Positions 26,353-35,661 of a stretch of DNA of 64,000 nt are shown here, piece after piece. The position numbers and the translations under genes are program-made. The stretch is from positions 78,628-142,627 of the forward strand of contig JACJWV010000015.1 of assembly GCA_020636915.1 (NCBI GenBank), in the 5' to 3' direction. The stretch comes from Nocardioides sp. (GTDB lineage Bacteria; Actinomycetota; Actinomycetes; Propionibacteriales; Nocardioidaceae). Below the pieces are notes generated by a model, which saw only the letters and a program-made list of their open reading frames with translations, had not been told where the DNA came from and did no database searches. The number at the start of each line of letters is the position of its first letter. Positions within the stretch are counted from its first letter, which is position 1.

Positions 26353-26856
26353 ATGTCACCAGCGGACGTCTACATCGACTTCTTCGAGCGGGTCCTGGAG
26401 AACGGCGTCGCCGTGGTCGGCGGCCTCGACGAGGACGAGCTCGCCCATCGCCCGACGCCGGACGCCAACTCGATCGCCTGGCTGGTCTGGCACGCGGCCC
26501 GCGTGCAGGACGCGCAGATCGCCGACGTGGCCGGCACCGAGCAGCTGTGGTTGGCCGACGGGTGGGTCGACCGGTTCGGGCTCGACCTCGACCCGCAGGA
26601 CCACGGGTACGGGCACACCAGTGAGCAGGTCGGCAAGGTGCGCGCGAGCAGCGACCTGCTGACCGACTACCTGCGCGCCTGCCACGGGGCGACGGTCGCC
26701 TACCTGCGCACCCTGGGCGAGGCCGACCTCGACCGGATCGTCGACGAGCGCTGGGACCCACCGGTCACCCTGGGCGTGCGGCTGGTGAGCATCGCCGACG
26801 ACGACGCCCAGCACGTCGGGCAGGCCGCCTACCTGCGGGGGCTGCTCGGCCGCTGA
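26353..26856 (+). CDS. DinB-family (DUF664) mycothiol-transferase-like protein
   Basis: A 167-aa four-helix DinB protein. Landmarks are FERVLENGVAVVGGLDEDEL, then NSIAWLVWHAARVQDAQIAD with the first metal His, and the C-terminal SIADDDAQHVGQAAYLRGLL with the other His. This is the DUF664 arrangement seen in mycothiol-dependent detoxification enzymes of actinobacteria. It stands 42 bp from the divergent LLM gene, so a shared promoter region is likely. Confidence 0.85.
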   Translation: MSPADVYIDFFERVLENGVAVVGGLDEDELAHRPTPDANSIAWLVWHAARVQDAQIADVAGTEQLWLADGWVDRFGLDLDPQDHGYGHTSEQVGKVRASSDLLTDYLRACHGATVAYLRTLGEADLDRIVDERWDPPVTLGVRLVSIADDDAQHVGQAAYLRGLLGR

Positions 26857-26903
26857 GCCGGGCGCCGGTCCCTCCAGGGATTGCCCACGGAGTCGGTCCG
26901 GGG

Positions 26904-28208
26904 TCAGCCCGCCTCCGGCAGGGCCCGGGTGGTGATCCGGTACCGGACGAACGACGGTACGGCGATCGCGGCGACCACCGTGCCGACGACGACCAGCACG
27001 CCCCCGCCGGCCGCGGCCGCCGCCGTACCGACCGCCGCTGCGGCCGCCCCGTGGACGACGTCGGCGACCCGCGGGCCGCCCGCGACCACGACGATGAACA
27101 CGCCCTGCAGCCGGCCGCGGACCGAGTCGGTGGCGGCGCTCTGCAGCATGCTGGTGCGGAACGCCGCGGAGGCCATGTCGGCGGCACCGCCGACCACGAG
27201 CATCAGCAGGGCGGCGAGCAGCATCGCCTGTTGCCACGACTCCGACCCGCGGTCCGCCAGTCCCACCGCGACGCCGAAGCCGGTCATCGCGGCGCCCCAG
27301 ACGAGGATGCAGACGATGACGGCGTACCCCTGCCGGTCCACGCGCGAGACCCATCCGGAGAAGACCCCGCCGATCACCGACCCCGCCGGGATCGCGGCGA
27401 AGAGCAGCGCGAAGACGAGCCCGCCGCTGTCGGGTCCGCCGAAGGACTCGTGCGCGATCTGCGGGAACAGCGCGCGCGGCATCCCGAAGACCATCGCGAT
27501 CAGGTCGACGACGAAGGACATCAGCAGCACCGGATGGCCGCCGAGGTAGGCGAATCCCTCGATCACCGAGCGCAGGCCGGGCGAGCCGGTCACGCCCTCG
27601 ACCGGCAGGCGAGGCAACCGCACCACGGCACTCAGCGTGGCGAACAGCGAGATCGCGTCGATCAGGTAGAGCCACGAGAACCCGAGGACGGGGATGAGCA
27701 CGCCGGCGATCAGCGGGCCGCCGATGGCCCCGGCCATCACGATCGTCATGTTGAGCGAGTTGGCCGCGGGGAGCAGCTCGGCGGTGAACAGCTTCGGCAG
27801 GACCGCGCTGCGAGTGGGCTGGTTGACCGCGAAGAATGCCTGCTGGACCGAGAACAGCCCGAGCAGCAGCCACACGCTGGTGTTGCCGGCCGCGGCCTGG
27901 ACCCAGAAGAGCACGCTGGTCGCGATTAGCCCGGACGTCGTGACGATCAGGATGGACCGTCGGTCGAAGACATCGGCCAGGGCACCACCCCAGAGGCCGA
28001 AGACGATCAGCGGGACCAGGCCGAAGAGGCCGGTGAGGCCGACGTACGCCGAGGAGTCGGTGAGCTGGTAGATCTGCGCCGGCACGGCGACGACCGTGAG
28101 CTGGGCGCCGACGACCGTGACGATGTTGGCCAGCCACAGCCGGCGGAAGTACTCGTTGCGCAGCGGCCGGGTGTCGGCCACCAGTCCCCGGAGTCTGCGC
28201 ACGATCAC
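26904..28208 (-). CDS. MFS transporter (DHA3-like exporter)
   Basis: A 434-aa polytopic membrane protein with about twelve hydrophobic segments. The loop after helix 2 (VFDRRSILIVTTSGLIATSV), the intrahelical GLFSVQQAFFAVNQPTRSAV and the mid-protein EGFAYLGGHPVLLM are typical of the DHA3/enterobactin-exporter-like MFS branch. Role in export of a hydrophobic compound or siderophore is possible but not shown. It is divergent from the DUF427 gene across 49 bp. Confidence 0.88.
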   Translation of the reverse strand: MIVRRLRGLVADTRPLRNEYFRRLWLANIVTVVGAQLTVVAVPAQIYQLTDSSAYVGLTGLFGLVPLIVFGLWGGALADVFDRRSILIVTTSGLIATSVLFWVQAAAGNTSVWLLLGLFSVQQAFFAVNQPTRSAVLPKLFTAELLPAANSLNMTIVMAGAIGGPLIAGVLIPVLGFSWLYLIDAISLFATLSAVVRLPRLPVEGVTGSPGLRSVIEGFAYLGGHPVLLMSFVVDLIAMVFGMPRALFPQIAHESFGGPDSGGLVFALLFAAIPAGSVIGGVFSGWVSRVDRQGYAVIVCILVWGAAMTGFGVAVGLADRGSESWQQAMLLAALLMLVVGGAADMASAAFRTSMLQSAATDSVRGRLQGVFIVVVAGGPRVADVVHGAAAAAVGTAAAAAGGGVLVVVGTVVAAIAVPSFVRYRITTRALPEAG

Positions 28209-28257
28209 CGAACCTAACCCGGGCGGCTGGTGTTCCCCGCCTCGGTACCGTCGTGGT

Positions 28258-28752
28258 GTGACCGAGGACCACCCCGCGGAGTCCGTCTGGGACTACCCGC
28301 GACCGCCGCGCGTGGAGCCGAGCTCCGAGCGCGTGGAGATCGAGCTCGCCGGCGTCGTCGTGGCCTCGACGGACCGCAGCTGGCGGGTCCTCGAGACCAG
28401 CCACCCGCCGACGTACTACCTGCCGCGTGAGGCCTTCGCCGCCGGGGTCCTCCGGCCGGTCGCCGGGCACACCTGGTGCGAGTGGAAGGGGCAGGCGTCG
28501 TACCTCGACCTGGTCGTGCGGGACCCGTCCGGCGCCGACCGCGTCGCCGCGCGGGCGGCGTGGACCTACCCGACGCCGACCGCGGGCTTCGAGGCGATCG
28601 CCGGCGCGGTCGCGGTGATGCCCGCCCTGGTCGACCGCTGCACCGTCGACGGCGAGGTGGTCGTGCCCCAGCCCGGGGGCTTCTACGGCGGCTGGATCAC
28701 CCGTCGGGTGACCGGCCCGTTCAAGGGCGGGCCGGGCACGACCGGGTGGTGA
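28258..28752 (+). CDS. DUF427-domain protein
   Basis: A 164-aa protein of the DUF427 beta-barrel family (SVWDYPRPPRVEPSSERVEI, LETSHPPTYYLPREAF, TWCEWKGQASYLDLVV). The conserved W-C-E-W-K-G segment and the Y-P-R-P near the start identify the family, whose biochemical function is not established. GTG at 28258 is the start. It is divergent from the MFS gene. Confidence 0.88.
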   Translation: MTEDHPAESVWDYPRPPRVEPSSERVEIELAGVVVASTDRSWRVLETSHPPTYYLPREAFAAGVLRPVAGHTWCEWKGQASYLDLVVRDPSGADRVAARAAWTYPTPTAGFEAIAGAVAVMPALVDRCTVDGEVVVPQPGGFYGGWITRRVTGPFKGGPGTTGW

Positions 28753-28811
28753 CGGCGCGCTCGGTCAGGGCAGTCGTTCTCGGGGCCGGTCGTTCTCTGA
28801 GCCAGTGGTGC

Positions 28812-29846
28812 TCAGGGGCAGTAGTTCTGGGTCGGCGTGCGGCCCAGGAGCCGGTCGGCGAGCAGGTCGCACCACTGGCCGGACGGCCCGCCGCCGTTGA
28901 CCTGGCCATCGGACTCGCCGGGGTGCTTGACCCAGAGGTTGCCGTCGAACGCACCGTCCAGGACGAGCCGCGGCGGCTTCCCGATCAACGCCCAGGTCGG
29001 GTTGGTGACGTCGCCGTCGACCGGTGCCGCGGCACCGTTGCGCGACGTGTCGATGACGTAGTGCATGCCCCTGACGCCGAGCTTGCGAAGGCCACGGAGC
29101 AGATCGCCGGCGTAGTCCTTCTCGTCAGCTGTGGTGCGGTAGTTCGCCACGTTGGTGCTCAAGCCGCGGTCGTAGCCGATGCCGGCCTTCTTCAGCAGGG
29201 CTGCCCGGTCGTCGTAGGGCGTCCAGTCCGAATGGCCGGCGTCGAGGTAGACCCATGCGCCGGCGCCGCTGAGCACGCGGGAGGCGTAGCGAAGAAGGCC
29301 GAGCCGGTCACCGGCGTTCCGGCACCGGGGATCTCCGTAGAACGGGATCGCGTCGGGCTCCAGGACGAGGAGCGCGTCCTGGTCGCGCACCCCCTTCGCG
29401 ATCTGCTTGATCCACGCCTTGTACTCGGCCGCGCCAGGAAGCCCGCCGGAGGAGTACAACCCGCAGTCCCGATCCGGGATGCCGTAGACGGCGAGGACCG
29501 GTGTCTTGTTCGCGCCGAGCGCGCGCGAGGTGTACGCGCGAACCACGTCGCGAACCGTGTTGGTCGGGTAGTACTCAGGACCCAGCCAGAGCGCCTGGGC
29601 ACGCGACCCGAGCTCCTGCTGGTAGACGCCGCCTGCCTGGTACGCCGGCATCTTGGGGTCCACGAACAGCCCGCGGCTCTTGCGCGGGTCCTTGCCGGCC
29701 TTCGCTGCCGCTGCTGGGTGCTCCGCGGTCGTCGGACCGTGGGCCGGCTCGGCCACCGAGGGTGCGCCCCAGCAGGTGAGGAGCAGCGCGACGACGGCCA
29801 GGACCGGCGCGAGCGCACGCGCACGAGAGGACGACACGGGGGGCAC
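28812..29846 (-). CDS. Secreted glycoside hydrolase family 6 (endoglucanase/cellobiohydrolase-like)
   Basis: A 344-aa exported enzyme. The signal peptide covers about residues 1-32 (ALAPVLAVVALLLTCWGAP). GH6 landmarks are VLAVYGIPDRDCG with the catalytic-acid Asp, LLVLEPDAIP with the second Asp, NVANYRTT, and NLWVKHPGESDG near the C-terminus. Cys pairs at the DCG and QWCDLL regions fit the two family disulfides. No carbohydrate-binding module is present. It would cleave beta-1,4-glucan outside the cell. Confidence 0.92.
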   Translation of the reverse strand: MPPVSSSRARALAPVLAVVALLLTCWGAPSVAEPAHGPTTAEHPAAAAKAGKDPRKSRGLFVDPKMPAYQAGGVYQQELGSRAQALWLGPEYYPTNTVRDVVRAYTSRALGANKTPVLAVYGIPDRDCGLYSSGGLPGAAEYKAWIKQIAKGVRDQDALLVLEPDAIPFYGDPRCRNAGDRLGLLRYASRVLSGAGAWVYLDAGHSDWTPYDDRAALLKKAGIGYDRGLSTNVANYRTTADEKDYAGDLLRGLRKLGVRGMHYVIDTSRNGAAAPVDGDVTNPTWALIGKPPRLVLDGAFDGNLWVKHPGESDGQVNGGGPSGQWCDLLADRLLGRTPTQNYCP

Positions 29847-29931
29847 CCTCCCAGGGTAGGTCGGCGGCGCCTGCGCCGGGTACTTCTCGGCTCACCCTTG
29901 CGCCGGTGCTGAGGGAACCTTGAGGCGCGCC

Positions 29932-30528
29932 TCAGGCCGGGATCGGCTGGTCGTCGTCGCGGGGCCCGAAGATGCAGACCTCGTCGAGCTGCTCGGCCGA
30001 CAGCGGGAGGCCCCACGCCTGCATCTGGGTGCGCGAGCGCCGGGAGAAGAGCGCCCGGAACAGCTCGTAGGGGTCGACGTCCGCGGGCACTCCGGCGGTG
30101 CCGAACCGCATCGGCGCGACGCCGGCCAGCACCGGCTCCCACAGGTGGTCGGGGAGCCGGCCACGCCCGAGGGCCTCGTGGAGGTCGGCGTGGTGCACCG
30201 CGATGTCCCAGACGATCGCGGGGCGGGGGTTGTCGGCCACCTGCTCGGCGATCGGGTCCTGGTGCGACTGCATCTCCGTGACCAGGTCCGGGACGGGCAG
30301 CCCGCGCCGCTCCCCGACGTGCCGCGCCGTCCACTCCGGCCCCGGCGCCCCGTCCATCCGGCCGGTGACGGCGTCGGACGGTCCGCCGGCCAGGTGGGCG
30401 ATCACGTCGTGCACGGTCCACGCGGGCGTCGCCGGCACCTCCCGGGCGAGCTCGTCAGCGGTCAGGTCCGTGGCGAGCGCGCAGACGGCGCCCACGTGCT
30501 CGCGGTAGAGGGCACCCCAATCGGTCAT
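29932..30528 (-). CDS. Maleylpyruvate-isomerase-family mycothiol-dependent enzyme
   Basis: A 198-aa protein starting MTDWGALYREHVGAVCALAT. It has the DinB-like N-terminal bundle with PAWTVHDVIAHLAGGPSDAV, where the His after the conserved W-T-V-x-D-V is the metal ligand, and AIVWDIAVHHADLHEALG with the other His residues. This is the TIGR03083/MDMPI N-terminal family of mycothiol-dependent enzymes. The C-terminal part is short and lacks an obvious SCP2-like domain. ATG at 30528 is chosen; the longer frame upstream is antisense to the sigma-factor gene. Confidence 0.85.
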   Translation of the reverse strand: MTDWGALYREHVGAVCALATDLTADELAREVPATPAWTVHDVIAHLAGGPSDAVTGRMDGAPGPEWTARHVGERRGLPVPDLVTEMQSHQDPIAEQVADNPRPAIVWDIAVHHADLHEALGRGRLPDHLWEPVLAGVAPMRFGTAGVPADVDPYELFRALFSRRSRTQMQAWGLPLSAEQLDEVCIFGPRDDDQPIPA

Positions 30529-30566
30529 GGGAGGACCGTAGGCACGCGAGGTGATTTCGGGAAAGG

Positions 30567-30590
30567 TGTCGTACCGACGCCGTCCTGTCC
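30567..30590 (+). promoter_or_regulatory. Possible ECF-type promoter before the YCII-sigma-peptidase genes
   Basis: TGTCGT at 30567-30572 followed after a short spacer by CGTCC is close to the TGTCG-type -35 reported for ECF42-dependent promoters. It lies 70 bp upstream of the YCII start, where autoregulation by the encoded sigma factor would act. Only the -35 match is convincing, and the spacer to any -10 is uncertain. Confidence 0.3.
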
Positions 30591-30640
30591 GTGGAGTGGG
30601 TGAACGGCCCGCTCGGGGCCCCATCCCAGGAGGAAGTGAC

Positions 30641-31009
30641 ATGACCCAGTACCTGCTCGCCGTCAACCACACACCCGAGGACCTCGCCGCGATGGACGCC
30701 ATGTCCCCCGCGGAGATGCAGGCGATGTTCGACACCGTGGGTGCCTTCAACCAGCGCCTGCAGGCCGAGGGGGCCTGGGTCTTCGCCGGAGGGCTCCAGA
30801 ACCACGACTCGACCACGACCGTCGACAACACCGGCTCCGACGTCGTCGTGACCGACGGCCCCTTCGTGGAGTCCAAGGAGTACCTCGGTGGCTTCTGGGT
30901 GATCGAGGCACCCGACCTGGATGCTGCGCTGAAGTGGGCCGCCGAGGGCTCGAAGGCCTGCGGCAACCGGGTCCAGGTGCGGCCGTTCCAGGAGGAGCCC
31001 GACGCGTGA
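30641..31009 (+). CDS. YCII/DGPF-domain protein, partner of ECF42-type sigma factor
   Basis: A 122-aa YCII-fold protein. It begins MTQYLLAVNHTPEDLAAMDA and contains VVTDGPFVESKEYLGGFWVI, the D-G-P-F motif that names the family, with the conserved E-x-x-E-x-L-G-G segment. A very strong ribosome binding site (AGGAGG) precedes the ATG. Its stop overlaps the sigma-factor GTG by 4 bp. DGPF proteins are the conserved neighbours of ECF42 sigma factors and may act as sensors or targets, but the mechanism is not established. Confidence 0.92.
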   Translation: MTQYLLAVNHTPEDLAAMDAMSPAEMQAMFDTVGAFNQRLQAEGAWVFAGGLQNHDSTTTVDNTGSDVVVTDGPFVESKEYLGGFWVIEAPDLDAALKWAAEGSKACGNRVQVRPFQEEPDA

Positions 31010-32249
31010 GCGACGCCGTAGCGGCGATCGAGCGGATCTACCGCGAGGAGTACGGCCGGGTCGTCGCCTCGCTGGTCCGCCGCTTCGGCGACATCGACGT
31101 CGCCGAGGAGGCGGCCGGTGAGGCGCTCCTGGTCGCGGTCGAGCGGTGGCCGGTGGACGGGGTCCCGCCCAACCCCGGCGGTTGGCTGACCACGACCGCC
31201 GCCCGGCGTGCCATCGACCGGATCCGCCGTGAGTCGCACCGCGACGCCAAGCACCAGGCGGCCCTGATGATCGCGAACCCCGAAGGACACGAGCCGACCG
31301 GCCTCGTCGAGGACGACCGGCTCCGGCTGATCTTCACCTGCTGCCACCCGGCGCTGGCCCCCGAGGCGCGGGTCGCGCTCACCCTTCGCCTTCTGGGTGG
31401 CCTGACCGTCGCCGAGATCGCGGCGGCCTTCCTGGTGCCCGAGACGACGATGGCGCAACGGATCACCCGGGCCAAGCGCAAGATCAAGGACGCCCACATC
31501 CCGTTCCGGGTGCCCGACGAGGCCGACCTGACCGCGCGGCTCGCCGGCGTGCTGGCCGTGGTCTACCTGGTCTTCAACGAGGGCTACCTGGCCACCTCGG
31601 GTGAGCAGGCCGTGCGCGAGGACCTCACGGGCGAGGCGATCCGGCTCGGCCGGATCCTGCACGACCTGCTCCCCGACGAGCCCGAGGTCTGCGGCCTCCT
31701 GGCGCTGATGCTCCTCACCGAGGCGCGCCGGCCCAGCCGGGTCGACGAGAGCGGCGAGCTGGTGACGCTGCGCGACCAGGACCGCGGCGGGTGGGAACGC
31801 GCCCTCGTCGAGGAGGGGCACGACCTGGTGCGCGAGTGCCTGGCGCGCCACGCCTCGGGCGGGAGGCGGCCGGGGCAGTACCAGCTGCTCGCCGCGATCA
31901 ACGCCGTCCACACCGATGCGCCCGAGGTCGGCGCGACCGACTGGGCGCAGATCGCCGCGCTCTACGACCAGCTGTACGCCGTCGCGCCGTCCCCCGTGGT
32001 CGCGCTCAACCGGGCGGTGGCGACCGCCGAGCTGGACGGCCCCGCGGTCGCCCTCGCCGAGGTCGACCGGCTCGCCGAGGTCGAGCCGAGCCTGACGTCG
32101 TACCACGCCTGGCACGCGACGCGCGCCGACCTGCTGCGCCGCCTCGGCCGGAGTGCCGACGCGCGGGCGGCGTACGACGCCGCGATCGACGCGACGGCGA
32201 ACCCGGCCGAGCGCGCCTACCTCGCCCGCCGCCGTGGCACGCTGGCGCC

Positions 32250-32253
<4 letters not shown>
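31006..32253 (+). CDS. ECF42-like RNA polymerase sigma factor with long C-terminal extension
   Basis: A 415-aa sigma factor. Region 2 is about residues 8-80 (IYREEYGRVVASLVRRFGDI, GWLTTTAARRAIDRIRRES); region 4 about 105-165 (RVALTLRLLGGLTVAEIAAA, VPETTMAQRITRAKRKIK). The remaining 230 residues form a helical, TPR-like extension that begins VPDEADLTARLAGVLAVVYL and ends with two or three helix pairs (VALNRAVATAELDGPAVALA). This architecture and the upstream DGPF gene identify ECF42. No anti-sigma factor is adjacent, in keeping with the group. The stop overlaps the peptidase ATG by 4 bp. Confidence 0.92.
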
Positions 32254-34169
<1,916 letters not shown>

Positions 34170-34174
34170 GGCGT

Positions 34175-34268
34175 GCGGGGTTCGGCTGCTGGCAGCCGAA
34201 CCCCGCAGGACACGCCGACCCGCTCCGGCGTGTCCTGCGGGTTCTGGCTGCCAGCAGCCAGAACCCGC
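34175..34268. repeat. Three contiguous perfect hairpins (A-B-A' layout)
   Basis: Hairpin A (34175-34206) has 14-bp arms GCGGGGTTCGGCTG with loop CTGG. Hairpin B (34207-34236) has 11-bp arms AGGACACGCCG with an 8-nt loop. Hairpin C (34237-34268) has 14-bp arms GCGGGTTCTGGCTG with loop CCAG. They touch with no spacer. A and C are related, B is unrelated, the same layout as the elements near mmsA. It lies just after the M3 peptidase gene and upstream of the PadR gene, so it may act as terminator or as a mobile palindromic repeat. Confidence 0.93.
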
Positions 34269-34299
34269 TTGCCCAGCCACCGTCGCTGGCGTACGCTCA

Positions 34300-34309
34300 C
34301 GATATATCG
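34300..34309. promoter_or_regulatory. Candidate PadR operator, palindrome CGATATATCG
   Basis: An AT-rich 10-bp perfect palindrome in very GC-rich surroundings, extended to ACGATATATCGCGA, lies 71 bp upstream of the PadR start. Actinobacterial PadR regulators commonly bind AT-rich dyads of the ATATCGCGATAT sort in their own promoters, so autoregulation through this site is likely. Confidence 0.5.
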
Positions 34310-34379
34310 CGACACGTCGACGACAGTCAGACGAGTGATACCGAGACATCGAGAGACACAGCAGAGAGGAGTCCTGATC

Positions 34380-35075
34380 GTGGGACACCGAGGATTCGGT
34401 CGGCAGTGGGTGTACCACCCCGACCAGCAGATGCAGCAGCACGGACGACGCGGCGGCTGGGGCGGTCCGCCCTGGGGAGGCTTCGGCCCGCACGGGGTCG
34501 GGCGGCCCGGCAACCCGGGCCCGCCGCCGTGGGTGGCCGGCCTGTTCGGGCTCGCCCAGGGCGAGCGGCAGCGTGGGCCGCGGGTACGCCGCGGCGACGT
34601 CCGCTCCGCGATCCTGGACGTGGTCCGGGCCGCGAAGGACAACGGCGAGGACCTCAACGGCTACCAGGTGATCCAGCAGATCACCGAGCGTAGCAACGGC
34701 GCGTGGCGGCCGAGCCCGGGCTCGGTCTACCCGACCGTCTCGCAGCTGGAGGACGAGGGCCTGCTCGTCACCACCGACAGCAACGGCCGCCGCAGCCTGG
34801 CCCTGACGACGGCAGGTGAGGAGTACGTCGCCGGTCACGCCGACGAGCTCGCCGCGGTCTGGGCGCCGTTCGAGGAGCCCGAGCGGGACGAGGAGGGCGG
34901 GGTCGCGGACCTGCGGCCCGAGATCGGCCAGGTCATGGGCGCGGTGTGGCAGATCGTCAGCACCGGCAGCGACCGCCAGCGGCGCGCCGCGATCGAGATC
35001 CTCGTCGAGACCCGCCGCAAGCTCTACGGCGTGCTCGCCGACGGCGACGACCCGGAGCAGCCCGAGGCCGACTGA
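34380..35075 (+). CDS. PadR-family regulator with Gly/Pro/His-rich N-terminal extension
   Basis: A 231-aa protein. Residues 1-60 are low-complexity (GGWGGPPWGGFGPHGVGRPG). The PadR winged HTH follows at about 70-150: RGDVRSAILDVVRAAKDNGE, NGYQVIQQITERSNGAWRPS and GSVYPTVSQLEDEGLLVTT. The C-terminus is a helical dimerisation arm with VMGAVWQIVSTGSDRQRRAA. The GTG start at 34380 has GAGAGGAG upstream. It is followed after 38 bp by the DUF1707 gene, a common partner. The PadR target is probably its own operon. Confidence 0.9.
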   Translation: MGHRGFGRQWVYHPDQQMQQHGRRGGWGGPPWGGFGPHGVGRPGNPGPPPWVAGLFGLAQGERQRGPRVRRGDVRSAILDVVRAAKDNGEDLNGYQVIQQITERSNGAWRPSPGSVYPTVSQLEDEGLLVTTDSNGRRSLALTTAGEEYVAGHADELAAVWAPFEEPERDEEGGVADLRPEIGQVMGAVWQIVSTGSDRQRRAAIEILVETRRKLYGVLADGDDPEQPEAD

Positions 35076-35113
35076 GGCCCGGCCAGCGACCCGACGAGCG
35101 GCAGGAGCAGGCG

Positions 35114-35512
35114 ATGGACGACCGACTGCGGATCAGCGACGCCGAGCGCGACCGGGCGGCCGCGGAGCTCGGCGAGCACTACGCCCAGGGCCGGATCACG
35201 ACCGAGGAGCACGCCGAGCGGCTGGACCGCATCTGGGCGGCCCGGACCCGCGGCGAGCTGGCGCCGGTCTTCGCGGACCTGCCCGGCCACCAGGGCCCGG
35301 GGGCCGCGGCCCCGGCACGCCGACCGGCGTACCGGGCACCCGGACCCCCGTGGCGACGCAGCCTGCCCGCGCCGGTGCTCGGGCTGTTCGTCGTGCTGCT
35401 GGCGCTGACGATCGCCACCCACAAGCCCGTCCTCGTGGTCGGGTTGTTGGTGCTGGTCGTCCTCGCGCGGCGTCGCTCGCGCGGCCGGCGGTGGTCTGGA
35501 CGACAGGAGTAG
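35114..35512 (+). CDS. DUF1707 (SHOCT-like) membrane protein
   Basis: A 132-aa protein. The N-terminal DUF1707 module (MDDRLRISDAERDRAAAELG, GRITTEEHAERLDRIWAART) is a short DNA-binding-like helical domain often found with PadR. After a Pro/Arg linker, two hydrophobic stretches (APVLGLFVVLLALTIATHK, VLVVGLLVLVVLARRRSRG) anchor it in the membrane. It is likely cotranscribed with PadR. Function unproven; a membrane-linked partner of the PadR regulator is one possibility. Confidence 0.88.
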   Translation: MDDRLRISDAERDRAAAELGEHYAQGRITTEEHAERLDRIWAARTRGELAPVFADLPGHQGPGAAAPARRPAYRAPGPPWRRSLPAPVLGLFVVLLALTIATHKPVLVVGLLVLVVLARRRSRGRRWSGRQE

Positions 35513-35573
35513 ACCAGGTGTGCAGACCATGACGCTAGACCAGGTATCCGAGCGGGCGTGACGTTCTTAACCT
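35492..35573 (+). promoter_or_regulatory. Iterated AGACCA sites and -10 before paralog 1
   Basis: AGACCA occurs at 35511, 35524 and 35537, spaced exactly 13 bp, with the inverted form TGGTCT at 35492. A TAACCT -10 (TAnnnT type) lies at 35568-35573. AGACCA also appears 41-42 bp before the -10 of paralogs 3 and 4 (37943 and 39185) within the shared 12-mer TGGAGCAGACCA. This looks like a multi-site activator or repressor binding region controlling the secreted paralog cluster. Confidence 0.5.
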
Positions 35574-35661
35574 GACGAGACCGGGCGTGGGGACCGGCTG
35601 GAGTGATCTCGGGATGAGGTGTGCTCCACCCGTTGTACCTGACAGCAAGGAGATCGTCGTC

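Noticed and set aside
28753..28811. Repeated GGTCGTTCTC-like bases after the DUF427 gene as a repeat element
   Set aside because: Copies are short, degenerate and partly within the GH6 3' end.
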